64,000 nt of DNA from Micavibrio sp. UBA2137. Lineage in GTDB: Bacteria > Pseudomonadota > Alphaproteobacteria > Micavibrionales > Micavibrionaceae. The stretch is taken from NCBI GenBank assembly GCA_002328415.1, contig DCXL01000004.1, positions 193,859-257,858 on the forward strand, written 5' to 3'. The first letter of the stretch is position 1. Each line of letters opens with the position of its first letter. The notes beneath the pieces are model-generated. The model worked only from the letters and a program-made list of their open reading frames with translations, was not told where the DNA came from and ran no database searches. A program made the position numbers and the translations under genes. Shown piece after piece: positions 17,262-25,523 of this stretch.

Positions 17262-18518
17262 ATGGCACAAGCACCCCGTGAAACTGAAGCATCAGACGCG
17301 GGGTCTTTTCGTTTTAAGCCCTATGACGGTAATGATATCCAATATCCAGGCTTTGGCTTTGATATTCAATTTCAGGATTCCAAATCGCGTGCGCGTGTCG
17401 GAAAATTGAAAACGCCTCACGGTACAATAGAAACACCAAACTTCATCTTTTGTGGCACGAAGGCCAATATCAAGAGCTTGCAACCTCAACAAGTGAAAGA
17501 GGCGGGCGCAGATATCGTTCTGGCCAATACCTATCACCTGATGATCCAACCTGGGGCTGATATTGTTGAAAAAATGGGCGGCTTGCATGAGTTCATGCAA
17601 TGGGATGGCCCGATTCTAACCGACAGTGGTGGATTTCAGATTTATTCCATGGGTGATGGAACAGATGCGGATGAAATTAAGGGGCGTAATAATAAAACTG
17701 AACGTGCACGCTCGCTGAATAAGATTACAGAAAAAGGCGCAAGCTTCCGTTCTTATAAAGATGGCAGTAAGCTTTTCCTGAGCCCTGAAAGTGCTATGGA
17801 AATTCAGCGCAAGCTTGGCCCTGACTTTGTTGTGCAATTGGACGAATGTACGGCCATGCATGTCAGTCGCGAATATACTGAAAAATCCATGCATATGAGC
17901 CATCGTTGGGGGGATCGCTCTCTGAAGGCCTTTGAGAAAACGCACGATGGTAAGCAGGCTGTTTATGGTGTTGTACAGGGCGGTGTTTATCAGGATTTGC
18001 GCGAGGAAAGTGCGGCTTATACGGCGTCCCGTCCCTTCTTTGGAACGGCCTTGGGAGGCACATTTGGTGGGAATTTCGACCAGTTTTTCGAGATTGTATC
18101 ATGGTGTATGCCAAATTTGGCACAAGAACGCCCCGTGCATTTGCTTGGTATTGGTACATTTAAAGATGTGTTTGAATGTGTGCGCCTCGGGATTGATACA
18201 TTTGATTGTGTCTCACCAACGCGTATTGCCCGTCATGGCTGGGCACTCATGAAAGGTGCACCAGGAGAGCGTCTCAATCTGCGTAATGCTAAATATAAGG
18301 AAGATAAAGAGCCGCTTTGGCCAGAGCTTGGCATTCCAGCCAGTGCCAACTATTCAAAGGCGTATTTGCATCACCTTATCCGTGCGGGCGAACATCTTGG
18401 TGGACAGATTATTGCCCAGCATAACATCGCCGTGTTTGCGCATCTGATGAAAGAAATCCGCAAGGCCATTCAAAATGACACGCTTGATGCGCTTCAAAAA
18501 GAATGGCTTGTTGAGTAA
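17262..18518 (+). CDS. tgt: tRNA-guanine transglycosylase, atypical (zinc cysteines absent)
   Basis: This 418-residue TIM-barrel TGT has LTDSGGFQ, QLDECTAM, GVVQGG and the nucleophile Asp315 in DTFDCVSPTR, so guanine exchange at tRNA position 34 is plausible. Three features are unusual. First, the C-x-C-x2-C zinc site is replaced by LGIPASAN (356-363), although the distal His in QHNI remains. Second, the LAVGE loop reads GGTFGGN (265-271), with Gly where bacterial preQ1-type enzymes have Val, as in queuine-type TGTs. Third, there is an insertion of roughly 15 residues (GDGTDADEIKGRNNK) before LNKITEKGASFRS. An N-terminal extension of about 35 residues is also present. It may use queuine or a different base; this is inference. 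Confidence 0.85.
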   Translation: MAQAPRETEASDAGSFRFKPYDGNDIQYPGFGFDIQFQDSKSRARVGKLKTPHGTIETPNFIFCGTKANIKSLQPQQVKEAGADIVLANTYHLMIQPGADIVEKMGGLHEFMQWDGPILTDSGGFQIYSMGDGTDADEIKGRNNKTERARSLNKITEKGASFRSYKDGSKLFLSPESAMEIQRKLGPDFVVQLDECTAMHVSREYTEKSMHMSHRWGDRSLKAFEKTHDGKQAVYGVVQGGVYQDLREESAAYTASRPFFGTALGGTFGGNFDQFFEIVSWCMPNLAQERPVHLLGIGTFKDVFECVRLGIDTFDCVSPTRIARHGWALMKGAPGERLNLRNAKYKEDKEPLWPELGIPASANYSKAYLHHLIRAGEHLGGQIIAQHNIAVFAHLMKEIRKAIQNDTLDALQKEWLVE

Positions 18519-18554
18519 ACAGACCCTCTAGTATTTTATTAACTAATTTTTTGC

Positions 18555-18579
18555 TATACTCTCAAAGCGTTAACGCTTT
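18555..18579 (+). promoter_or_regulatory. Putative promoter with overlapping 16-bp palindrome
   Basis: A -10-like TATACT lies at 18555-18560. Four bases later comes AAAGCGTTAACGCTTT (18564-18579), a perfect 16-base palindrome spanning the expected start of transcription. A strong AAGGAGAG Shine-Dalgarno follows at 18582. This arrangement fits a repressor operator, although the palindrome could also serve as a weak tgt terminator. Confidence 0.45.
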
Positions 18580-18593
18580 TCAAGGAGAGAGTT

Positions 18594-19382
18594 TTGAGCT
18601 CACCACATCGCCCGCAAACGTCCTTTTACGGCTATCTGCATATGCTGCAGATATGGTTTTGTGATGTGATTGTAACCGATGACGTTTCCAAATTGGATGC
18701 AATGGCGCCTGTCTATCTTGAACGTTTTAAAGATATTTCCAAATCAGCCTCCAATGACATGCGTGAGGATGGCGAGGTTCTTTTTTCAGAATTACAAAAA
18801 TCCTTTGAAGCTTTTAGAGCGGGCAAGGGAGATGCAAAAGAGGTCTTTTCGGATGCGTTTGAGGCGGTCATGGCACTACTCTACAGTTTTGCAGAAACAC
18901 AAGAAATTGAAGAATTGATTGATAGTGCCGAGGGGACTTTTTCGGAGCTTATCATAGATTATAAACGTGAAATGGAGCGCTTCTCACGTGAAGGTAAGCC
19001 TTTCTGTATCGCTTATTTGCGTCCCGATGGGGCAAAAATAAGCCTTTTAAATAGCTCTGCCCTTTTTAATGCAGCGAAACAGCAATTGCGTGGCTTTGAT
19101 ACGGTTTATTTTTCCAATGATAAAAAAGATGTCATTTTATTGCTCAAACAAACTGACAAAAATGGTGCTGTCCGCTTTCTAAAAAGGCTTTTGGGGCTAC
19201 AGCAAGAAAATGCAGCAAGTTTTTCAGGAATTGTGCATGAATGTGTTACAGGAGAACCTTTAGAGGATGCTCTGAAAAACATTATGTTTGAAATGACTTC
19301 TATCGACGAAGAGGCAGAAGGTGTAATTGATGTTTTACGCGATTTGTCACCTTTACAAAGACATCTAAAAACAGTTCAATAA
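18594..19382 (+). CDS. Degenerate GGDEF-like cytosolic protein
   Basis: This 262-residue protein has a TTG start, supported by AAGGAGAG six to eight bases upstream. The first half is an acidic helical region. The second half, from FSREGKPFCIAYLRPDG through DTVYFSNDKKDVILLLKQTDKNGAVRFLKRLL (in pieces) to SFSGIVHE and GEPLEDALKNIM, follows the strand-helix order of a GGDEF domain but has no GG[D/E]EF signature. It would therefore be inactive as a diguanylate cyclase and could act as a receiver-like or sensory scaffold. The 35-base gap to the histidine kinase gene suggests a shared transcript and pathway. Family assignment is by pattern only. Confidence 0.5.
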   Translation: MSSPHRPQTSFYGYLHMLQIWFCDVIVTDDVSKLDAMAPVYLERFKDISKSASNDMREDGEVLFSELQKSFEAFRAGKGDAKEVFSDAFEAVMALLYSFAETQEIEELIDSAEGTFSELIIDYKREMERFSREGKPFCIAYLRPDGAKISLLNSSALFNAAKQQLRGFDTVYFSNDKKDVILLLKQTDKNGAVRFLKRLLGLQQENAASFSGIVHECVTGEPLEDALKNIMFEMTSIDEEAEGVIDVLRDLSPLQRHLKTVQ

Positions 19383-19417
19383 AATATTATTTTAAAGGCG
19401 ATAAAAGGGCAATCCCA

Positions 19418-20959
19418 TTGACTGACATTGATCATAAAATCTTATTTGAGGCCATGCCAGTCCCGCGTTTTTTGGTAAAACCTGCGGAAAATGGACATTA
19501 TACAATCGTTGAATGCAATCAGCGCGCGCTCGAATATTTCTCAAAGAAAAAAGAAAATATTATAGGCAAGCCAATGTCAGACTATATTGACAGTGAAAAC
19601 GCGCGCCACTTTGAGCAAGCTTTCGAAGTATGTATGAAACAAAAAGTCCCTGTAACAATTCAGGCGCTGCCATCCTTTCCAGGTGGTATCCGTGTTTATG
19701 GTTTTTGGATAAACCCGCTTCTGGATATTACAGGTGAGGCGCAGCTCATAGATGTGATGGCACAGGCTGATACGGCCGATGATTCCATTCTGCAACGGGA
19801 GCGTGATGATGCGATTTCGCTTCTAACATCTATTTTTGATGTGTCAGAGGTCTCTATTATTGTGACAGATCACCACAGACGCATTGTGCGTGTGAATGAC
19901 AGCTTTATCCGTGCCTTTGGTTGGAGGCGTGATGATATTATCGGTGAGGAGTTTTCTTTCCTTGTTGCTGAAGATGAGCGCGATTTAGCCATCCGTAATC
20001 ATGATCGCATGATTGAAAGCGGTATGCGGTCCTCTGGTGAAATGAAGATTGTGCGTAAAGATGGCGCGATTGCCAACGCGCTTTTCACAACGGCAACGCT
20101 CGAGCTTTCACAACGCAGGCGTTTTCAGGTGGCAACAATCATGGATATTACCTTGCGTAAGCAGATGGAGGTCTCCTTGCGTATGGCTAAGGAAAGGGCT
20201 GATGCCGCCAACAATGCTAAATCTAGCTTCTTGGCCAATATGTCGCATGAATTGCGTACACCACTCAATGCGATTATCGGCTTTTCGGAAATTATGATGA
20301 ACGAGACATTCGGAAAGCTAGGCAGTGATAAATATGGCGAGTATCTAGGCGATATTCACCTAAGTGCGCGTCATTTGCTTGAGATTATTAACGAAGTGCT
20401 AGATATGTCCAAGATTGAGGCGGGCCGCGTTGATTTGGATGAACAACCCTATGTTATCCGTGATTTGCTAATATCTGTGACGCGCATGATGACTTCGCGT
20501 GCGATGAGTAGTAAGGTCGAAATGGATTGCGATATAGAGGAAAACCTACCCGGGCTTGTGTCTGACCCGCGCCTTATCCGTCAAGTGTTTATCAATTTGG
20601 TGTCTAATGCCATTAAGTTCTCTAAGGAGAGCGGCACAGTTTACATCCGTGCCTTCATGCAAAATGATGGTGATATGGTTGTCACCGTTCAGGATGAGGG
20701 GATAGGTATTCCCGAAGATAAAATTCAGGAGGCACTTGAGCCTTTTGGTCAGATTACAGATTCGCAACATGCCAAGGAACAACAGGGTACAGGTTTGGGA
20801 TTGCCTTTGGCCAAGGCCATGGTTGAATTACATGGCGGGACATTGGGGCTAACATCCTCTCCAGAAAAGGGGACAACAGTGACTGTGACATTCCCCGAAC
20901 GCCGCGTTATTCCGCTGCGCAAATCAGAAACGCAAAAAATAGACGCACAGAATTCTTAA
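19418..20959 (+). CDS. PAS-domain sensor histidine kinase
   Basis: This 513-residue protein has two PAS domains (about 8-110 and 135-245), a HisKA dimerisation helix with phospho-acceptor His277 in SHELRTPLNAIIGFSE, and a HATPase with N box FINLVSNAIKF, DEGIGIPEDK and GTGLGLPLAKAM. No membrane segments are present, so it is a soluble sensor. It has a TTG start, with AAGGG eight bases upstream. The PAS-HisKA arrangement resembles alphaproteobacterial PleC/DivJ-type kinases. No response regulator is adjacent; the preceding degenerate GGDEF-like protein is the nearest candidate partner. Confidence 0.92.
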   Translation: MTDIDHKILFEAMPVPRFLVKPAENGHYTIVECNQRALEYFSKKKENIIGKPMSDYIDSENARHFEQAFEVCMKQKVPVTIQALPSFPGGIRVYGFWINPLLDITGEAQLIDVMAQADTADDSILQRERDDAISLLTSIFDVSEVSIIVTDHHRRIVRVNDSFIRAFGWRRDDIIGEEFSFLVAEDERDLAIRNHDRMIESGMRSSGEMKIVRKDGAIANALFTTATLELSQRRRFQVATIMDITLRKQMEVSLRMAKERADAANNAKSSFLANMSHELRTPLNAIIGFSEIMMNETFGKLGSDKYGEYLGDIHLSARHLLEIINEVLDMSKIEAGRVDLDEQPYVIRDLLISVTRMMTSRAMSSKVEMDCDIEENLPGLVSDPRLIRQVFINLVSNAIKFSKESGTVYIRAFMQNDGDMVVTVQDEGIGIPEDKIQEALEPFGQITDSQHAKEQQGTGLGLPLAKAMVELHGGTLGLTSSPEKGTTVTVTFPERRVIPLRKSETQKIDAQNS

Positions 20960-20964
20960 AAATC

Positions 20965-21306
20965 ATGGATGATGTCCAGCTACAAACGGCTCTTTGGGTT
21001 GATTTGGTGACAACGCGCTGTCAGCAAGAAGGTCTGTTTGTCACCTTTATCAATAAGGGAGCGCCTTATACGGGAACCATACTTCTTAAGCTGAATGGGC
21101 AGGGCAATGGCTTTCGCCTGCTGACACAAGTGCGCGATATAGATGGTGCCTTAGGGTGGATGCACGCCCTGGACGAAGAAGAGGTTGAAGAAAATCAAAT
21201 TGATGCCTATATTCGCCGTGCATTAGACCGTGACCCAGATATCTGGGTTATCGAGATTGAAGATAAAACATTGACGAACCCCTTTGAAGGCAAACTCATT
21301 GAGTAA
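20965..21306 (+). CDS. DUF1491 family protein
   Basis: The protein has 113 residues. LQTALWVDLVTTRCQQEG near the start, GTILLKLN, then the C-terminal AYIRRALDRDPDIWVIEIED correspond to DUF1491, a family found mainly in Alphaproteobacteria and of unknown function. The start lies 5 bases after the histidine kinase stop. The last bases overlap the start region of prfC, so the kinase, DUF1491 and prfC genes probably form one operon. Confidence 0.85.
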   Translation: MDDVQLQTALWVDLVTTRCQQEGLFVTFINKGAPYTGTILLKLNGQGNGFRLLTQVRDIDGALGWMHALDEEEVEENQIDAYIRRALDRDPDIWVIEIEDKTLTNPFEGKLIE

Positions 21307-22873
21307 TTTAGACAAAATTCTGGAAGATCGACGTACTTTCGCGATTATTTCCCACCCTGATGCGGGTAAAACGACATTGACTGAAAAGCTGTTGCTTTTT
21401 GGCGGTGCGATTCAGCTTGCCGGTGAGGTGAAGGCCAAAGGTGATCGCCGCCGTGCACGTTCCGACTGGATGAAGGTGGAGCAAGAGCGTGGTATCTCTG
21501 TGGCGTCCTCTGTCATGACATTTGAATATGACGATATTACCTTCAACTTGCTTGATACACCAGGTCACGAGGATTTCTCTGAAGATACCTATCGTACATT
21601 GACCGCTGTTGATAGCGCCATCATGGTCATTGATTGCGCCAAGGGTATTGAACAACAAACGCTGAAACTGTTCGAGGTGTGCCGTTTGCGTGATATTCCG
21701 ATTATCACCTTCGTTAACAAGATGGACCGTGATGGACAGGATGTCTTTACGCTTATGGACGAGATTGAGAAGAAACTCGCCCTTGATGTGACGCCAGCTT
21801 CATGGCCCATTGGTATGGGACGAGATTTTAAAGGTTGCTATGATTTGCTCAATGACAGGCTTGTCCTTTTTGACCGTGGGCAGGGTGGAAAACTGGCTGA
21901 ATCAATTACCTGCGAAGGTGTAGATGACCCAAAATTAGCCGATTTGCTTCCTGCAGACCAGCTTGAACAATTACGTGAGGAGGTCGAAATGGTGCGCGAG
22001 CTTTGCCCTGATTTTGACCGCCAAAGCTATTCTGAGGGCCATCTAACTCCCATTTATTTCGGGAGCGCGATTAACAATTTCGGTGTGCGTGAATTGCTGG
22101 GCGGTTTAAAGGCCTTTGCCCCGTCACCGCGCGCGCAAAAAACAGAGGAACGTGTTGTTGAGCCAACAGAAAATAAGGTTACAGGTTTTGTGTTCAAAAT
22201 TCAGGCCAATATGGACCCAAAACACCGTGACCGTATTGCCTTTACGCGCATTTGTAGTGGTACTTTCAAGCGCGGCATGAAATTGAAACATTCACGCACG
22301 GGCAAAATGATTTCCATTCATTCACCACAACTATTCTTGGCCCAGGACCGTGAAATGGCAGAGGAAGCCTATGCGGGTGATATTATTGGTATTCCAAACC
22401 ATGGAGGTCTGCGTATTGGGGATGTTCTAACAGAAGGTGAGGATTTAACCTTCACAGGCATTCCGTCCTTTGCCCCTGAATATATGCAACGCGCGATACC
22501 TGATGACCCGATGAAGGCCAAGCATTTGGGACAAGCTCTTCAACAACTGGCAGAGGAGGGCGTTGCGCGTGTCTTTAAGCCCTTACTCGATTCACATTGG
22601 ATTGTGGGTGTTGTTGGCCCATTGCAATTTGAGGTTCTCGCCGACCGTATTCGCACCGAATATAATATCCCTGTGCATTTTGAGAGTGTTGCGCTTCATA
22701 CAGCGCGTTGGATAGAAGGTGACCCGAAGAAGGTGAAGGCCTTTATCGATTCAAACCGTGTGGCGATTGCTAACGACCATGATGAGGATCCAGTTTTCCT
22801 CGCACGTAATGCTTGGCATCTCGACGATGTGAAAGAGAAATATAAGGATATAACGTTTTTAGCTACACGATAG
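21299..22873 (+). CDS. prfC: Peptide chain release factor 3
   Basis: This translational GTPase of about 524 residues recycles RF1/RF2. It has G1 SHPDAGKTTLTEKLL, a switch region GEVKAKGDRRRARSDWMKVE, G3 DTPGHEDFSEDTYR and G4 NKMDRDG. FVFKIQANMDPKHRDR marks the RF3 domain II. The TTG at 21299 is preferred because GAAGG lies eight bases upstream; an in-frame TTG at 21284 would add five residues. Either start overlaps the DUF1491 gene. Confidence 0.96.
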   Translation: MSNLDKILEDRRTFAIISHPDAGKTTLTEKLLLFGGAIQLAGEVKAKGDRRRARSDWMKVEQERGISVASSVMTFEYDDITFNLLDTPGHEDFSEDTYRTLTAVDSAIMVIDCAKGIEQQTLKLFEVCRLRDIPIITFVNKMDRDGQDVFTLMDEIEKKLALDVTPASWPIGMGRDFKGCYDLLNDRLVLFDRGQGGKLAESITCEGVDDPKLADLLPADQLEQLREEVEMVRELCPDFDRQSYSEGHLTPIYFGSAINNFGVRELLGGLKAFAPSPRAQKTEERVVEPTENKVTGFVFKIQANMDPKHRDRIAFTRICSGTFKRGMKLKHSRTGKMISIHSPQLFLAQDREMAEEAYAGDIIGIPNHGGLRIGDVLTEGEDLTFTGIPSFAPEYMQRAIPDDPMKAKHLGQALQQLAEEGVARVFKPLLDSHWIVGVVGPLQFEVLADRIRTEYNIPVHFESVALHTARWIEGDPKKVKAFIDSNRVAIANDHDEDPVFLARNAWHLDDVKEKYKDITFLATR

Positions 22874-22895
22874 GCTGCTAGGCAAATTCAGTGAG

Positions 22896-22921
22896 GAAAC
22901 ACCTGACATATCAAGTGTTTC
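22896..22921 (+). terminator. Hairpin downstream of prfC
   Basis: GAAACAC (22896-22902) pairs with GTGTTTC (22915-22921) across 12 bases, 23 bases after the prfC stop. There is no following T run, so it is at best a weak or factor-assisted terminator. Confidence 0.4.
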
Positions 22922-23031
22922 ACTACTCAATTTAAGCTTGGCAATATCGGCTGCGTTTTCATTAAACTTTGAGTACATATTTTAACGCTATCATTTAAAG
23001 ATTAGTTTTCTCTTAAAATCGGCAAAAAGGC

Positions 23032-23080
23032 TTGATTTTCCCTAGAAAAAGACGATATAAACCGTACGAAATTAGTACGG
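23032..23080 (+). promoter_or_regulatory. suf operon promoter and Rrf2-type operator
   Basis: A -35-like TTGATT (23032-23037) and -10-like TATAAA (23056-23061) are separated by 18 bases. Immediately downstream is a perfect inverted repeat CCGTAC-GAAATTA-GTACGG (23062-23080), twelve bases before the Rrf2 start codon. The geometry, A/T spacer and position fit an autorepressor site for the Rrf2 protein encoded next, similar in shape to IscR type 1 sites. The protein-site link is inference. Confidence 0.65.
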
Positions 23081-23092
23081 ATTAGGAGCGTC

Positions 23093-23491
23093 ATGCTTAA
23101 ATTGTCGAAAATGGCAGATTACGGGATCGTGATTTTGGCTTATATGAGCCAGAACCCTGCGTGTTTGTCCTCGACTCAAATTGCTGAAAATACCCATATT
23201 CCCGAAGCAACAGTCTCTAAAATCCTCAAGCTTTTAAATAATGGTGGCATTGTCACCTCGACACGTGGCGCAAACGGGGGTTATCAAATCATTGAAAAGG
23301 CGCAGGATATATCGGCGGCTAAGATTATCGAGGCAATTGATGGGCCAGTTGAGTTGACATCGTGCGTTGAGGGAAGTCATTCTACATGCCAGATTGCCGC
23401 TACCTGCCAGCTCAATGGACGTTGGCAAAAGATAAATGGTGCTGTAAGAGGAGCGCTCGATAGTTTGACCCTGAAGGATTTTGTGGCATGA
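23093..23491 (+). CDS. Rrf2 family Fe-S-sensing repressor of the SUF operon
   Basis: The protein has 132 residues. LKLSKMADYGIVILAYMSQN and the winged-helix segment ATVSKILKLLNNGGIV are followed by GANGGY and the cluster-ligand region C-x7-C-x5-C (SCVEGSHSTCQIAATC). These features match the Rrf2 'SUF system regulator' group, which represses suf genes when it holds a Fe-S cluster or responds to its loss. It overlaps sufB by 4 bases (ATGA), and a palindromic operator lies just upstream, pointing to autoregulation. Confidence 0.9.
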   Translation: MLKLSKMADYGIVILAYMSQNPACLSSTQIAENTHIPEATVSKILKLLNNGGIVTSTRGANGGYQIIEKAQDISAAKIIEAIDGPVELTSCVEGSHSTCQIAATCQLNGRWQKINGAVRGALDSLTLKDFVA

Positions 23492-24963
23492 GCAGTAATA
23501 ACGCACGTATCAGTAAAGAAACGATTGAATCCGTAGAGGCGCTTAACAAATACGAGGCTGGGTTTATTACGGATATTGAAAGTGATAAAGCACCAAAAGG
23601 CTTAAGCGAAGACATTGTCCGCTTTATTTCAGCGAAGAAAAATGAGCCTGAATGGATGCTCGAAGCGCGCCTGAAGGCCTATCGTCATTGGTTGACGATG
23701 CCTGAACCCAAATGGGCAAAGGTCGATTTTCCTGAAATTGATTATCAAGATGCCTATTATTATGCTGCGCCAAAGCAGGCGGGTGACGGGCCTAAATCAC
23801 TGGATGAGGTTGACCCGAAACTGCTCGAAACGTATGAGAAACTGGGTATTCCTTTGCGTGAGCAGGAAATGCTTGCAGGTGTGCAGAATGTTGCCGTGGA
23901 CGTTGTTTTTGACTCCGTGTCTGTTGCAACAACCTTTAAGGCAAAGCTGAAGGAGGCAGGCGTTATTTTCTGCTCGATATCAGAGGCCATTCAGGATCAT
24001 CCAGAGCTCGTTAAAAAATATATGGGCTCTGTCGTGCCTTATTATGATAACAAACATGCTTGTTTAAACGCGGCTGTCTTTACCGATGGGTCATTTGTGT
24101 ACATTCCCGAGGGCGTGCATTGCCCGATGGAGCTGTCCACTTACTTCCGCATTAACGAGCTGAACACAGGGCAATTTGAGCGCACACTGATTATTGCAGA
24201 GAAGGGTGCGTATGTATCGTACTTAGAGGGCTGTACCGCGCCCATGCGTGACGAGCGTCAATTACACGCCGCTGTGGTTGAGCTTGTCGCACAGGAAGAT
24301 GCAGAGATTAAATACTCCACCGTTCAAAACTGGTATCCAGGCGATGAGGACGGTAAGGGCGGTATTTACAATTTCGTGACCAAGCGCGGGCTTTGCGCGG
24401 GTGCGCGGTCAAAGATTTCATGGACTCAAGTGGAAACAGGCTCGGCGATTACGTGGAAATATCCATCCTGCATTTTGAAGGGCGATTATTCACAAGGCGA
24501 ATTTTATTCGGTTGCTATTACCAATAACCGTCAGCAGGCCGATACAGGCACGAAAATGGTGCATATGGGTAAGGGCACACGCTCGCGCATTATCGCCAAG
24601 GGGATCAGCGCAGGCCATTCGGATAGTACCTATCGCGGACAGGTGAAAATTCTGGGTGGGGCGGAAGGCGCGCGTAACTTCACGCAATGCGACTCGCTTC
24701 TCATTGGTAACCAATGTGGTGCGCATACGGTGCCATACATTGAATGTAAGAATAAAAGTGCGCAACTAGAGCATGAGGCAACGACCTCTAAAATCAGCGA
24801 GGATCAGCTTTTTTATTGCCGTCAGCGTGGTATTGACGAGGAAGCAGCGCTCGCGCTTATTGTGAACGGTTTCTGCCGTGAGGTGATGCAACATCTGCCA
24901 ATGGAATTCGCCGTGGAAGCGCAAAAACTGATAGGTATCAGCCTAGAGGGGAGTGTTGGGTAA
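23488..24963 (+). CDS. sufB: Fe-S cluster assembly scaffold SufB
   Basis: This 491-residue protein contains VYIPEGVHCPMELSTYFRIN, LEGCTAPMRDERQLHAAVVE and the C-terminal YIECKNKSAQLEHEATTSKI followed by SEDQLFYCRQRGID, all hallmarks of SufB. It forms the SufBC2D scaffold on which Fe-S clusters assemble. The length is normal. Its stop overlaps the next start by one base (TAATG). Confidence 0.97.
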   Translation: MSSNNARISKETIESVEALNKYEAGFITDIESDKAPKGLSEDIVRFISAKKNEPEWMLEARLKAYRHWLTMPEPKWAKVDFPEIDYQDAYYYAAPKQAGDGPKSLDEVDPKLLETYEKLGIPLREQEMLAGVQNVAVDVVFDSVSVATTFKAKLKEAGVIFCSISEAIQDHPELVKKYMGSVVPYYDNKHACLNAAVFTDGSFVYIPEGVHCPMELSTYFRINELNTGQFERTLIIAEKGAYVSYLEGCTAPMRDERQLHAAVVELVAQEDAEIKYSTVQNWYPGDEDGKGGIYNFVTKRGLCAGARSKISWTQVETGSAITWKYPSCILKGDYSQGEFYSVAITNNRQQADTGTKMVHMGKGTRSRIIAKGISAGHSDSTYRGQVKILGGAEGARNFTQCDSLLIGNQCGAHTVPYIECKNKSAQLEHEATTSKISEDQLFYCRQRGIDEEAALALIVNGFCREVMQHLPMEFAVEAQKLIGISLEGSVG

Positions 24964-25523
24964 TGGAAGATAAATTGGCGGATGCAATGATAGGTTTGAC
25001 AGTGGCGATAATATTACTATTGGCTAAGTCGACCTTTCAAATATGGCATTCTTGGAAAATGCGTAATGAGGAACAAATTAAAATTGAATCACTCATAATT
25101 ATTCAAATGAAAACGTATTTAGTAAGTTTGAAGGCTTGCAAAGGTAATTATGAAAAGTGCCTAAAGCGTGATGATTTTATATTTAAAATCAACGGGGTTT
25201 TTAGTATAGCAACTGTTACCGAACTGATTATTCCAAAGTTATTAGATGACTATAAATTTTTGTCACAAGTCTCTGTTGAGTTTATGGATTATCTTTCTCA
25301 GATAACTTTTCATAGTTCTGTTCTTAAAAAGTTTTGCCTTCAAATGATTTCCACCAATGACGATGATTATGTTGAAGATTTTTTGGCTTTAAAATGTGAG
25401 AAAGAAAAAAATTCCAGGATAGAGCTTAGGGAAAGCATTTTTGATAATGGCAAAAACTTATATAAGTCAACTGTTAGTGCAGTAGAAGACCTCTTGGAAA
25501 ACTATGAGGTTAAGGAAAAATAA
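24963..25523 (+). CDS. Unknown protein with N-terminal membrane helix, inside the suf operon
   Basis: This 186-residue protein has one hydrophobic segment near residues 8-21 (IGLTVAIILLLAKS), followed by a charged, helical cytosolic domain. No known domain is recognised. It is joined to sufB and to the next gene by TAATG overlaps, so it is translated as part of the operon. Its sequence is visibly more A/T-rich than sufB or sufC, with many AAA/TTT codons, which suggests later insertion. A role in Fe-S assembly is not shown. Confidence 0.7.
   Translation: MEDKLADAMIGLTVAIILLLAKSTFQIWHSWKMRNEEQIKIESLIIIQMKTYLVSLKACKGNYEKCLKRDDFIFKINGVFSIATVTELIIPKLLDDYKFLSQVSVEFMDYLSQITFHSSVLKKFCLQMISTNDDDYVEDFLALKCEKEKNSRIELRESIFDNGKNLYKSTVSAVEDLLENYEVKEK

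Noticed and set aside
17262..18518. DpdA-type DNA-modifying TGT
   Set aside because: Conserved TGT motifs including FDCVSPTR and TDSGGFQ, and the place next to rpmB, fit a tRNA enzyme; no dpd genes are near.
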